Shown piece by piece: positions 1-7,103 of a stretch of DNA of 20,477 nt. The stretch spans positions 1-20,477 of the IMG/VR virus record IMGVR_UViG_3300007516_000197; one strand, given 5' to 3'. Each line of letters opens with the position of its first letter. The first letter of the stretch is position 1. The notes beneath the pieces are model-generated. The model saw nothing but the letters and a program-made list of their open reading frames with translations. It made no database searches and was not told where the DNA came from. A program made the translations under genes and the position numbers. The stretch comes from a virus.

Positions 1-48
1 ATAAATTGCTATACGGCAATAAATTGCTATACGGCAATAAATTGCTAT
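1..48. repeat. 18-nt tandem repeat, 2.7 copies
   Basis: Two exact copies of the 18-nt unit ATAAATTGCTATACGGCA (1-18, 19-36) are followed by its first 12 bases (37-48). Each unit joined to the next contains the inverted repeat ATTGC/GCAAT around a TATACG loop, so each copy can form a small hairpin. The array lies just before the portal gene and touches the window edge, so the true copy number is unknown. It may be a structured leader, the tail of an upstream terminator, or an assembly-edge effect. Confidence 0.85.
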
Positions 49-70
49 TTTTGTATCCAGATCTTACTAT

Positions 71-102
71 TATTGATATTTGTGATCAATAAAATGTAGG
101 AG
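71..102 (+). promoter_or_regulatory. Hairpin and ribosome site ahead of portal gene
   Basis: A perfect 7-bp inverted repeat TATTGAT / ATCAATA (71-77, 85-91, 7-nt loop) sits directly before the ribosome-binding sequence AGGAG at 98-102, seven bases upstream of the portal ATG at 110. The hairpin could modulate initiation. No confident promoter was seen in the first 109 bases. Confidence 0.5.
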
Positions 103-109
103 TGTATCT

Positions 110-2143
110 ATGATATTTCCGCAGCTGGGGCCCCAGTATTATACGGAGGACCATCAGGCTATTCTTTCTCGCATGGAAGCCTTTTATGCTGAAGCAATAA
201 CTATAAATCAATCTTTTTGGGGTGAAGCTGATACCGATACTAGATTTGAGGTAGGAGATCAAACTTTATGGACAGACCTGTATGGCAACCTCCCAGCTAA
301 TCGTCGTCGTCAGTTCAGTTTTAACCGTATACGGCGTGTTGTTAACATGATTTCTGGTCATCAAAGACGAAACCGTAAATCTACTATTGTGACTGGGGTT
401 GAAAACTCAGATAGCGAGACTGCAGATCAATTCTCTAAGGTATTAATGTGGGTTAATAATCAAGAGTCGGTTCTTGAAACAATATCTGAATCGTTTCATG
501 GTGCTTTAGTTACAGGAATGAATTTACTTCAAGTGTGGTTAGATTTTAGAAATGATCCAGTATCGGGTAATATTCGTGTCGACAATTGTTCTTATAATAG
601 TTTCCTTATCGACCCTTATTTTCGTAAGTCAGATTTATCTGATTGCAATGCTCTCTGGAAAAGATCGTTCTTAACAAAAAGAGAGTGTATATCGTTACTG
701 CCTGGAAGTACTGATGAGATTTTAGGGCTAAACAGCAATGATTCAGGAACTGGTCGTGATGGTAAGTTTCAGTTTATGCCAGAAAGTTATAATTACGGTT
801 ATAAAAACCTACTAACATATGATGAATTCTATTACCGTGATTATAGAACTCAAAAGATGTTGGTTGATTCTGAAACGGGAGAGACTCAGGAATGGAAAAG
901 TGAGAATAAGGAAGGTCTTGATGACTTTCTAGATATGTATCCAATGATAACTATGATTGATCAAGAGGTTCCTACCGTAAGGCTAGCAATCGTGGTTCAA
1001 GGAAAGGTAATGTATGATGGCACTAATCCACTTGGTATTGATAGGTATCCTTTTGTTCCTGTGCTTGCATATTATAACCCACAGATGCCGTATTTCCCGT
1101 ACAGAATTCAGGGAGTGGTTCGTGGTCTTCGTGATGCTCAGTATTTGTACAATCGTCGGCGTGTTATTGAGCTTGATATTTTAGAGTCTCAAATAAACTC
1201 TGGATGGATATATAAAGAGAATGCACTTGTTAATCCTAAAGATGTATTCTTATCGGGACAAGGTAGAGGTCTTGCGCTTAAAGATGAAGCAAATATGAGT
1301 GACGTTCAGCAGATTCAGGCTCCTCAGGTTCCACCATCAATGATACAACTATCAGAGCTGCTTGCTAAAGAAGTGTCAGAAATATCTGGCGTTAATGAAG
1401 AACTGTTGGGGAGTGCTGTTGATGACAAGGCTGGTATTTTGTCCATGTTGCGCCAAGGTGCTGGACTTACGACTTTGCAGGTACTTTTTGATCAGCTTGA
1501 TAGGTCTCAAAAGCTTCTCGGCAATATTATGATCGATATCATTCAGGCTAACTTTACACCAGGTAAAATCAAAAAGATTCTAGGAACTGAAGAGCCAACT
1601 GATCAGTTCTATAATAAAGCCTTTGGTAAATATAATGCAGTAGTAGAAGAAGGGCTGAACACTTCAACTCAGAAACAAATGCAATTTGCTCAGATGCTAC
1701 AACTTCGTGAAGTTGGTGTTCCTATATCAACTAATGATCTTTTAGAAGCAGCAACGCTTGTTGGTAAAAAGAAGATCATTGAGAATGCGATGGCTCAAGA
1801 ACAGCAATCATCTCAAATACAACAACAAAGAACTCAAGTTGAAATGCAAGAGATTCAATCTCGTATTAAATTGGCTGAATCTCGTTCGGAAGCGGACCTT
1901 GGGCTTGCAAGAGAAAGGACTTCAAGGGTTGATGAAAATGTTTCTTTAAGTATAGAGCGTCTTCATCAGGCAAACAGAGATGATGAGGCAGCTATGCTTG
2001 ATAGAGTAAGAGCGCTAAAGCTATTAGAAGAAATGGATTTAAGTCATATTGAGAAATTAATTAAAATGTCTAACTTGCTTAAACAATCAGAAACTCAAAT
2101 TTCTGAATCGGGAGTCGGCGAGGTTGTATCTCGAGGATTTTAA
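110..2143 (+). CDS. Phage portal protein (P22-like)
   Basis: This 677-residue protein is read as the portal, the ring at the capsid vertex through which DNA is packaged and ejected and to which the tail attaches. It has the arrangement of P22-type podovirus portals. An N-terminal segment with an RRVVNMISGHQRRNR stretch (about residues 79-93) is followed by a long mixed alpha/beta body. From about residue 560 there is a Gln/Glu-rich, predominantly helical coiled-coil tail, usual in long podoviral portals. The ATG at 110 has AGGAG seven bases upstream. The gene is first in a rightward series of head genes; the terminase expected upstream is outside the window. The end is followed by a short out-of-frame reading frame that repeats its last helix. 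The call rests on recalled family resemblance and position, not a search. Confidence 0.85.
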   Translation: MIFPQLGPQYYTEDHQAILSRMEAFYAEAITINQSFWGEADTDTRFEVGDQTLWTDLYGNLPANRRRQFSFNRIRRVVNMISGHQRRNRKSTIVTGVENSDSETADQFSKVLMWVNNQESVLETISESFHGALVTGMNLLQVWLDFRNDPVSGNIRVDNCSYNSFLIDPYFRKSDLSDCNALWKRSFLTKRECISLLPGSTDEILGLNSNDSGTGRDGKFQFMPESYNYGYKNLLTYDEFYYRDYRTQKMLVDSETGETQEWKSENKEGLDDFLDMYPMITMIDQEVPTVRLAIVVQGKVMYDGTNPLGIDRYPFVPVLAYYNPQMPYFPYRIQGVVRGLRDAQYLYNRRRVIELDILESQINSGWIYKENALVNPKDVFLSGQGRGLALKDEANMSDVQQIQAPQVPPSMIQLSELLAKEVSEISGVNEELLGSAVDDKAGILSMLRQGAGLTTLQVLFDQLDRSQKLLGNIMIDIIQANFTPGKIKKILGTEEPTDQFYNKAFGKYNAVVEEGLNTSTQKQMQFAQMLQLREVGVPISTNDLLEAATLVGKKKIIENAMAQEQQSSQIQQQRTQVEMQEIQSRIKLAESRSEADLGLARERTSRVDENVSLSIERLHQANRDDEAAMLDRVRALKLLEEMDLSHIEKLIKMSNLLKQSETQISESGVGEVVSRGF

Positions 2144-2258
2144 TGGAAACCTGTTGCTAAATTCTTTAGAACATTTAAAACAAATAGAAGGGATTGATAC
2201 TCATCATCTTAAAAGATTAATCACTTTACAGAATGTAATGAAATCTCAAGAGGAATAA
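2124..2258 (+). CDS. Possible 44-residue protein overlapping portal 3' end
   Basis: A reading frame in the +1 phase relative to the portal begins at a possible TTG start (2124), with GGAG at 2111-2114, and ends at TAA 2256-2258. No ATG is available, so the start is uncertain. Its C-terminal part, IDTHHLKRLITLQNVMKSQ, resembles the portal's last helix, MDLSHIEKLIKMSNLLKQS. This looks like a duplicated helix that has fallen out of frame, or one reached by frameshifting. It could be a real small gene, a frameshifted portal extension, or a decayed duplication. Function unknown. Confidence 0.35.
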   Translation: MYLEDFNGNLLLNSLEHLKQIEGIDTHHLKRLITLQNVMKSQEE

Positions 2259-2353
2259 GTATCAACCCCGAGTATTCAGCTATCATAAAAGATAGAGGTA
2301 ATATTTTAACCTTGCCCCTAAGAAGGCAGTATCTTATGAAAGGGCCATATATT

Positions 2354-2572
2354 ATGGCAAAAAATGGTAAATACAGTTCAGCAAGTAAGCCGGTAGGTTA
2401 TAGCAGATATGACAAACCGGATCCACGACGTTTGGGAGAGCGCATAGATTTTTTAATGGCACCAGAAGGTTATACTTCGACGGCAAATCTATCGACCAAA
2501 GTAGTCTATAAAGAGTTTGATCAGGTTGGTTATAAACCTGATTATGCTCTGGATAGTACGCGTCGGGATTAG
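2354..2572 (+). CDS. Small conserved phage protein, 72 aa
   Basis: The predicted 72-residue product is polar and lacks membrane segments; no domain is recognised. I chose the ATG at 2354 over the in-frame TTG at 2312 and ATG at 2336. It has AAAGG about ten bases upstream, and the next gene starts with nearly the same signal (AAAGG, then TATTATGGCAAAAA). It lies between portal and scaffold with the other small head-region genes. Function is not known. Confidence 0.7.
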   Translation: MAKNGKYSSASKPVGYSRYDKPDPRRLGERIDFLMAPEGYTSTANLSTKVVYKEFDQVGYKPDYALDSTRRD

Positions 2573-2611
2573 TTCAGATTTATTATAAATTTTAGATTAG
2601 AAAGGCCTATT

Positions 2612-2845
2612 ATGGCAAAAAGATATCACGCATCAGAAAGAAAAGAAGAACGTAAAGATTCAGGAATGTTATCTGAAGATCATTCAGCTCCTGCAAATAT
2701 GCCGCAAGATGTAAAATATCATGCATGGCCAAAAGCTGGTAGCTACGCTGATTACGATATTAATGATTCCATTAGCGGCGTTAATCGTCAGATGGATGAA
2801 GATGGAGCAGGAATGAAACGTCATAAAGGTGGTAATAAGTGGTAG
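2612..2845 (+). CDS. Small conserved phage protein, 77 aa
   Basis: This 77-residue, highly charged protein begins MAKRYHASERKEERKDSGM and ends in a Lys/Gly-rich tail. I recall similar small proteins beside portal and scaffold genes in podoviruses with N4-gp56-type capsids, but no function is established to my knowledge. The start has AAAGG (2600-2604) upstream. The tail gene-to-gene spacing (12 nt to the next ATG) suggests it is cotranscribed with its neighbours. Confidence 0.75.
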   Translation: MAKRYHASERKEERKDSGMLSEDHSAPANMPQDVKYHAWPKAGSYADYDINDSISGVNRQMDEDGAGMKRHKGGNKW

Positions 2846-2857
2846 TTGGAGGTTATT

Positions 2858-3007
2858 ATGCCAGCATCTCCAAGAGCTAAAAACAAAGCTTCTAAGATAG
2901 CCCTTGCTATTTTAGGGAACCCTTCTAACTTGAAGGATAAGCGATCTGCTCGTGAACGTGAGATTGATCGAAAATTGCTATTTGATTATACTTCTCGTGT
3001 AAGATAA
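2858..3007 (+). CDS. Small basic phage protein, 49 aa
   Basis: A 49-residue frame opens at ATG 2858 with TTGGAGG directly upstream (2847-2853) and ends at TAA 3005-3007. The protein is very basic (Arg/Lys-rich, starting MPASPRAKNKASKIALAIL), which could suit nucleic-acid or capsid binding, but this is inference only. It is the last gene before the terminator at 3020-3038, so it probably closes the portal transcription unit. Confidence 0.7.
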   Translation: MPASPRAKNKASKIALAILGNPSNLKDKRSAREREIDRKLLFDYTSRVR

Positions 3008-3019
3008 TAATTATCGTCG

Positions 3020-3045
3020 GGGGCTCTTTTTGGGCCCCTTATTAT
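3020..3045 (+). terminator. Intrinsic terminator after small head genes
   Basis: GGGGCTC (3020-3026) pairs with GGGCCCC (3032-3038), including one U.G pair, around a TTTTT loop. A T-rich run (TTATTATAT) follows. It stands between the 49-residue gene and the secreted-protein gene at 3058, whose ribosome site GGAG begins only about ten bases beyond it, so some read-through is likely. Confidence 0.75.
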
Positions 3046-3057
3046 ATTGGAGAAACT

Positions 3058-3411
3058 ATGAAGAATTTACTCATTTCTTTGTTATTTTTTTGTAGTGGTA
3101 GTCTAGTTTTTTCATCTAATAGTACCGAAGGAAGACGATTAATATCTGGCGATAGCTATAGTATCCGTGAGTACTTCATGAATGAAATGATGCGCCTTAA
3201 AAAAGCATCTGATCTAGGTGATGATAGTAGCACTTGCGCTTATGAGTATTTATGGTCTCTTGTTCAGCAATCTCGACGTCCAGAGCTTACGAGCTTAGCA
3301 AAAGAAAGATTAATTTCTAATGGGTTATGTGATGATAATGGTAATCTATTAATATATGTTGTTATTGCAATAGAGGCTAAAGTGGAAGATGAATCGGAAC
3401 TGATTCATTAA
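3058..3411 (+). CDS. Secreted accessory protein of unknown function
   Basis: The 117-residue product begins with a classical signal peptide: MKNLLIS followed by the hydrophobic stretch LLFFCSGSLVF, with likely cleavage near residues 19-21. The mature part is polar and predicted mostly helical, with repeated Ala/Leu spacing that faintly recalls TPR/Sel1-type helical repeats (inference, weak). GGAG at 3049-3052 precedes the ATG. It sits between two hairpin terminators (3020 and 3487), so it forms a self-contained cassette inserted among head genes. A signal peptide is unexpected for a virion component, so it may act on the host envelope or outside the cell. I do not recognise the family. Confidence 0.75.
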   Translation: MKNLLISLLFFCSGSLVFSSNSTEGRRLISGDSYSIREYFMNEMMRLKKASDLGDDSSTCAYEYLWSLVQQSRRPELTSLAKERLISNGLCDDNGNLLIYVVIAIEAKVEDESELIH

Positions 3412-3418
3412 TTAATTT

Positions 3419-3549
3419 TAAGGACCAATAAGTAAGGTCTCCTTCCAGATTCACACTGGTTAAGCCTTATCTTATTTGATATACGACTTACGCCTAATAA
3501 CGCTATTAGGCTGCTTACTAATAACCCTATTAGGCGTAAGCCGTTTTTA
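3419..3549 (+). terminator. Nested palindromes forming a terminator-like structure
   Basis: This non-coding gap is packed with inverted repeats. AAGGACC pairs with GGTC(T)CCTT within 3420-3443. CTTACGCCTAATA (3487-3499) pairs perfectly over 13 bp with TATTAGGCGTAAG (3528-3540), followed by ccgTTTTTA, giving a good intrinsic terminator. The same region can instead form two tandem hairpins, each CTAATA-NNNN-TATTAG, 24 nt apart (3494-3509 and 3518-3533). The alternative folds exclude one another, as in attenuators. Confidence 0.7.
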
Positions 3550-3612
3550 TTGATTTTTTCATCGAATATTAGCACACTGTCTATAAATTCAAATATGCCA
3601 AGAGGGATCGAT

Positions 3613-4152
3613 ATGGATAAGCAGACTATTGGCTCTATTGCTCCAAAGTTATTTAATTCAGATCATGGTTCAATAAATCCTCAAGAGATACAAAGAGCTC
3701 AAGAGAAAGAATATTTAGATAATCTTATTTGGTGTGTTAATCATGCACGCAAAGAGGTAGATTGTTCTACAATTGACGGACACGATCTGTGTAAAGATAG
3801 AACTCCATTTGATAAAGATTTTTATATTGCTGCGCTGCTTAAGAAAGAAAAGCTACTTGAAAACGTTCTTCGCAATTACTTTGTTCCCACTCTCAGTTGT
3901 CCTACACCTCATTATGATCAGACTGTTTATAAATACTCCCATAATAAAAGTGATGTTGAGTTTTTATGGGTAGTTCCAGATCAGGAAACGTGTGAGATAT
4001 TTAGAGAGAATGCAAATATCATAGTGCCTGCAGAACGTGGACTACTTGAATATGTTTTAAAGTATTATGACGGCACTTTATTTCAATTAGCAAAGAAGCT
4101 GAATGGTGAAACTAAGTTTGCTGGTAGCATGTTAGAGTCAGAGATTAAATAA
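3613..4152 (+). CDS. Conserved phage protein upstream of scaffold, 179 aa
   Basis: The predicted protein (MDKQTIGSIAPKLFNSD start) is soluble. It contains several Cys residues in its middle third and a C-terminal segment reading DVEFLWVVPDQETC, then LLEYVLKYYDGTLFQLAKKL. That C-terminal pattern I associate with uncharacterised phage proteins near capsid genes. I placed the start at ATG 3613, which has AGAGGG at 3601-3606. The frame stays open upstream to a TTG at 3550 and an ATG at 3595, but neither has a ribosome site and the first abuts the terminator. It ends 19 bases before the scaffold gene, so the two are probably cotranscribed. Function unknown. Confidence 0.65.
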   Translation: MDKQTIGSIAPKLFNSDHGSINPQEIQRAQEKEYLDNLIWCVNHARKEVDCSTIDGHDLCKDRTPFDKDFYIAALLKKEKLLENVLRNYFVPTLSCPTPHYDQTVYKYSHNKSDVEFLWVVPDQETCEIFRENANIIVPAERGLLEYVLKYYDGTLFQLAKKLNGETKFAGSMLESEIK

Positions 4153-4171
4153 TCTAGAAAAGGAATAATGA

Positions 4172-5101
4172 ATGGCGTCAAAACCAGGTAATTCGTACAG
4201 CAAATTAGAAAAAGGCGTAGATTACATCGCAATGCCACCAGTTGGATTTAATTTAGGCGATGATAATAATCCAAGCACGGTTCCTGCTAAAGAAGAGCCG
4301 AAATCATTTGGTGGGTTAGCAGCGCTTCCTGAAGAAGAGTCAACTCAATATGAAGCGCAGGAAGAAGATCAAGATCATGAGAAATCTTCAAATCAAGTAG
4401 AGTCTGATGATTCAGAAGATGTTGAAGAAGTTGAAGAGAAAGCTCAACCTGTAAAGAAAACAAAGGAAGATAACCTTCGTTTAATGCGTGAAAGATCTGA
4501 GCGTGCTGAGCGTGAGCGCGATATGATGATGAATCGTATGATAGAAATGGAAGCTCGACAAAAACAATATCAACCTATAAAACAGCAGGAACCAGTTGAA
4601 GAAGTTGAAGAAGATTTTGATTTTAATATCAATGAAGACGATCTTGTTGATGGAAAAACTGTTAAAAAGGTTGCTAATCGTATTAAGCAGTTGGAAGAAA
4701 GGCTTAAAAAGCAGTCTTACGAGTCTAGGGAAGTTGCAATCGAAACAAAGATAAAGTCAGATTTCCCTGATTTTGATAAAGTTGTCTCTGTTGATAACGT
4801 TCAAAAACTTAATGAAGAGTATCCTGAAGTTGCTACAATGTTACGTGATACTCCTGATCTTTATAATAAAGCAGCATCGGCGTATAGAATTATGAAAAAA
4901 TTTGGAATACATAAAGAGTTGTATGGCTCGGATAAAGCTAAAGCTATAGCTAACTCCCAAAAACCAAGACCACTTGCATCAGTTTCTCCTCAGCAAGGCG
5001 ATAGCCCTTTAAGTAAAGCTAATGCGTTTGCTAATGGCATGACTAAAGAGTTGCAACAACAACTACGTAAAGAAATGGATGCCGCTAGAAAATCTATTTA
5101 A
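4172..5101 (+). CDS. Scaffold-like head assembly protein
   Basis: A 309-residue, strongly acidic and helical protein. Residues about 45-90 are Glu/Asp-rich and disordered in character. Residues about 95-135 are an Arg/Glu/Met coiled coil (NLRLMRERSERAERERDMM). A second acidic stretch leads into another helical region, and the end is basic (QLRKEMDAARKS). This composition and the place between portal and major capsid fit a capsid scaffolding protein, which organises coat subunits during procapsid assembly and then leaves. AAAAGGA (4158-4164) precedes the ATG at 4172. An overlapping ATG at 4168 opens only seven codons. The call rests on composition and synteny; no specific family is recognised. 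Confidence 0.75.
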   Translation: MASKPGNSYSKLEKGVDYIAMPPVGFNLGDDNNPSTVPAKEEPKSFGGLAALPEEESTQYEAQEEDQDHEKSSNQVESDDSEDVEEVEEKAQPVKKTKEDNLRLMRERSERAERERDMMMNRMIEMEARQKQYQPIKQQEPVEEVEEDFDFNINEDDLVDGKTVKKVANRIKQLEERLKKQSYESREVAIETKIKSDFPDFDKVVSVDNVQKLNEEYPEVATMLRDTPDLYNKAASAYRIMKKFGIHKELYGSDKAKAIANSQKPRPLASVSPQQGDSPLSKANAFANGMTKELQQQLRKEMDAARKSI

Positions 5102-5135
5102 TTTTAATGAAACATTTGTTTCTGTTAGGATAGTT

Positions 5136-5666
5136 ATGCTTATTTTTATTTTAATTATGATTCACGTTGTAATTACCGCATCTCAAAGTGATATTGATAA
5201 TGCATCTCCATTTCCTTATGGACATAGAGATTCGTCGACTGAAACTATTTTGAGTGAAGAATCTGAGCTTTGTGATATTGCATTAGCTCGTTATGCAAGT
5301 CCTCATGGAGATTTGCGTAAATTTGTTAAACCTCATTTGATGAGCTTTGTTGTTTTGTCTCCTGATCATCCTCTTGAATATGATAGGTCTAATTTAGAGC
5401 TTTTTAGAAGATTTAAGTCGAATGACAATATTCCTGGTGGAGATTTGCCATCTGTAAATGAAGATTCTCAAATTCATTCTATGGTTATAAAAGCAATCTT
5501 GGATGCTTTTGAGGAAAAAGAGAAGGCTGCTATTGAGCGAGAAGCTTGTATTAGGGAGAAGTATGAAGGTAGAAGTGTTGCGGCAATTGCTGCAATTACG
5601 GCTGCAATATCAACAACTGTAACTACCGTATGTGCTACTTTGATTACGCTGCATGTTAGATCATAA
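5136..5666 (+). CDS. Secreted or membrane-anchored accessory protein
   Basis: The 176-residue product starts with a hydrophobic leader (MLIFILIMIHVVITA). A polar domain of about 130 residues follows, and the protein ends with a hydrophobic helix at about 148-172 (AAIAAITAAISTTVTTVCAT) followed by HVRS. The likely topology is export with a C-terminal membrane anchor. A short Glu/Lys-rich helix (EEKEKAAIEREA) precedes the anchor. I chose ATG 5136, with AGGA at 5127-5130. An in-frame ATG at 5079 would overlap the scaffold gene and would bury the leader inside the protein. A bidirectional terminator follows immediately. No family recognised. With the genes at 3058 and 5762 it forms a set of envelope-directed proteins unusual in a head module. 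Confidence 0.7.
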   Translation: MLIFILIMIHVVITASQSDIDNASPFPYGHRDSSTETILSEESELCDIALARYASPHGDLRKFVKPHLMSFVVLSPDHPLEYDRSNLELFRRFKSNDNIPGGDLPSVNEDSQIHSMVIKAILDAFEEKEKAAIEREACIREKYEGRSVAAIAAITAAISTTVTTVCATLITLHVRS

Positions 5667-5679
5667 ATTGTAGGAAAAC

Positions 5680-5726
5680 AATAAACGAGTCTTGATAATT
5701 TAGAAGTTAATCAAGACTCGTTTATT
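5680..5726. terminator. Bidirectional terminator, 17-bp stem
   Basis: AATAAACGAGTCTTGAT (5680-5696) pairs perfectly with ATCAAGACTCGTTTATT (5710-5726) around a 13-nt loop. It lies between the convergent genes ending at 5666 (+) and 5762 (-). Both flanks are A/T-rich in the right sense, so it can stop transcription from either side. Confidence 0.85.
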
Positions 5727-5761
5727 TAGGTCGGGTAATGCAATCTTATTTTTTATTAATA

Positions 5762-6220
5762 TTACTCATTTCTTGAGTATGGTGCTGGTCCTGATATTTG
5801 GTGTTTTATTTCAAATAGTTTTATTCTATCGCTGGTTTCCATTTGTTTTTCAACTTTGCTCAATTTTTGTTGATGCATAAGATTGAGTTTGTAAACACAT
5901 GCTGCTGCAATAATTACACCTGTGGCAATACTCAATGATCTATTTGATTTTATAGATTCTAATGCTTTCTTTCTTGGGTTTTCAGTCACTTCTTTCAGCT
6001 TATCTGAAAGTGCGAGAGCTGTTGAATCTCTTGCTTCTGATACAGATCCAAATAGATATGTTGCAGCTACCCCGGCAGCTATAACTGGAGTTGCGAGAAT
6101 TGCTGTCGCTGCTCTATATATTTTATCAACCCGTATTTTTGGAATACCTGGAATTGTATGCAAACTATAAGACATAGAAGGAAATATAGACAGTAAAGTG
6201 AATAGTAATTTTATTTTCAT
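5762..6220 (-). CDS. Membrane/secreted accessory protein, leftward
   Basis: The 152-residue protein has a signal peptide (MKIKLLFTLLSIFPSMSYS, cleavage after about residue 19). An Ala-rich hydrophobic segment lies at about 37-58 (ATAILATPVIAAGVAATYLF) and a second at about 94-111 (LSIATGVIIAAACVYKL), before a charged helical tail. The start ATG (6218-6220) has AAGGG about seven bases upstream on its strand. It is transcribed against the surrounding head genes and ends at the bidirectional terminator. A frame on the other strand (5922-6170) covers the same bases but lacks a ribosome site. Function unknown; reversed orientation and own control fit an independently acquired accessory gene. Confidence 0.65.
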   Translation of the reverse strand: MKIKLLFTLLSIFPSMSYSLHTIPGIPKIRVDKIYRAATAILATPVIAAGVAATYLFGSVSEARDSTALALSDKLKEVTENPRKKALESIKSNRSLSIATGVIIAAACVYKLNLMHQQKLSKVEKQMETSDRIKLFEIKHQISGPAPYSRNE

Positions 6221-6229
6221 ATTTAACCC

Positions 6230-6259
6230 TTGAAACTTAGTATATTTGTAACCTATAAT
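6230..6259 (+). promoter_or_regulatory. Sigma70-like promoter for the endolysin gene
   Basis: TTGAAA (6230-6235) and a perfect TATAAT (6254-6259) are separated by 18 bases. The promoter lies between divergent genes (6220 on the minus strand, 6361 on the plus strand) and would give a leader of about 95 nt for the endolysin gene. Confidence 0.6.
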
Positions 6260-6360
6260 ACAACTATATCAGTGAGGTATTTTGCTGCAAAAGGGTAGCT
6301 ATGTTTTTTTTAATATAGGCTCTGTACCGTATTATTTTAAGTTATCTAGAGGAGTTTTAT

Positions 6361-6699
6361 ATGAAATTGCAAGTTAAGCAGGCTATCTTTGCTAAGAATG
6401 TTGGATTACTTTTAGATCGAATATTTCAGTCTCCGTTTACGTGTACTCTTGGTGATGCTTATCGATCTGCAGAGCAGGCTGAAATTAACGCCAAAAAGGG
6501 TATTGGAATAAAGAATAGTTTGCACTGTAAGAGGCTTGCTATAGATTTAAATTTGTTTAATAATGATGGTGAATATTTAACTTCTGGTCCTGATTATCAA
6601 TGTTTTGGTGAGTACTGGAAAAGTCTCCATCCTTTGAATAGATGGGGTGGGGATTTTAAATTAAAAGACTTTGGTCATTTTGAAATGCAAGATTTATAA
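6361..6699 (+). CDS. M15-type peptidase endolysin
   Basis: A 112-residue protein matching phage M15-family peptidases (VanY / L-alanyl-D-glutamate peptidase type), zinc enzymes that cut the peptide cross-links of peptidoglycan during lysis. The family blocks appear in order: GDAYRSAEQA (31-40), then a Ser-x-His block with RLAIDLNLF giving His55 and Asp62 as zinc ligands, then EYWKSL, then NRWGGDF (93-99), and KDFGHFE with His106 as third ligand and Asp103 nearby. Length is normal for the single-domain form. No signal peptide or wall-binding domain is present. AGGAG lies eight bases upstream, and the promoter at 6230 and hairpin at 6725 make it a short unit with its own control. It is followed by a small membrane protein. 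Confidence 0.88.
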   Translation: MKLQVKQAIFAKNVGLLLDRIFQSPFTCTLGDAYRSAEQAEINAKKGIGIKNSLHCKRLAIDLNLFNNDGEYLTSGPDYQCFGEYWKSLHPLNRWGGDFKLKDFGHFEMQDL

Positions 6700-6724
6700 A
6701 TGTTCTTGTTCATATAATTCTTTT

Positions 6725-6765
6725 AAGTGGTCATGCTTATCTCTAGGTATGACCACTTATTTATA
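6725..6765 (+). terminator. Hairpin terminator after endolysin
   Basis: AAGTGGTCAT (6725-6734) pairs perfectly with ATGACCACTT (6749-6758) around a 14-nt loop, followed by ATTTAT. It separates the endolysin gene from the small membrane-protein gene at 6783. Confidence 0.75.
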
Positions 6766-6782
6766 AGCTTATTGGAGGTATT

Positions 6783-7025
6783 ATGCCAATTGTATTTTTT
6801 CTAAAGCTACTATTACTTGTCGCAGCTATTGGATCTGTTTTTGTAGGTAAAAAAATATTACATCTTAAAGATGATAATCTTGTCGAAGAAGTAGTGGAGG
6901 AAGTTATAAAAAATAAATCTGGTATAGATATTGATTTTACTCCAAATAGTCCTGAAACTGGTGAGTCATTTTTAAAGGTTAAAAAGATATCGCAAACAGT
7001 TGTGGATAATATAGATAAGATTTGA
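6783..7025 (+). CDS. Small membrane protein, 80 aa
   Basis: The 80-residue product has one N-terminal hydrophobic helix (IVFFLKLLLLVAAIGSVFVG, about residues 3-22). A Lys-rich turn, an acidic helix (NLVEEVVEEVIKN) and a polar tail follow. TTGGAGG at 6772-6778 precedes the ATG. It lies just after the endolysin, so a lysis role (holin- or spanin-like) is possible. One helix with a long acidic tail is not diagnostic, and similar small membrane proteins occur upstream of capsid genes without known function. Confidence 0.6.
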   Translation: MPIVFFLKLLLLVAAIGSVFVGKKILHLKDDNLVEEVVEEVIKNKSGIDIDFTPNSPETGESFLKVKKISQTVVDNIDKI

Positions 7026-7036
7026 AACTTTATTTC

Positions 7037-7066
7037 TTGCTTTCCGTTTAGTTCTTTATATATAAT
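7037..7066 (+). promoter_or_regulatory. Sigma70-like promoter for the capsid gene
   Basis: TTGCTT (7037-7042) and a perfect TATAAT (7061-7066) are 18 bases apart. This would start a leader of about 125 nt for the major capsid gene and make it a separately boosted unit, which fits the large amounts of coat protein a phage needs. Confidence 0.6.
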
Positions 7067-7103
7067 TGATTTAGCGTATCGAGAAGTCGCTACCCTCAAA
7101 TCT

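Noticed and set aside
1-48. CRISPR array
   Set aside because: The units are contiguous 18-nt tandem repeats without spacers.
3550-3612. Upstream TTG/ATG starts for the gene at 3613
   Set aside because: The TTG abuts the terminator T-run and neither start has a ribosome site, whereas ATG 3613 has AGAGGG.
5079-5135. Earlier ATG for the gene at 5136
   Set aside because: It would overlap the scaffold gene and move the hydrophobic leader inside the protein. ATG 5136 has its own AGGA.
5922-6170. Plus-strand 82-codon frame
   Set aside because: It lacks a ribosome site and lies antisense to the minus-strand gene with a signal peptide and a good ribosome site.
6761-7099. Minus-strand 112-codon frame
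   Set aside because: It is the antisense of the small membrane protein gene and of the capsid promoter, with no initiation signal.
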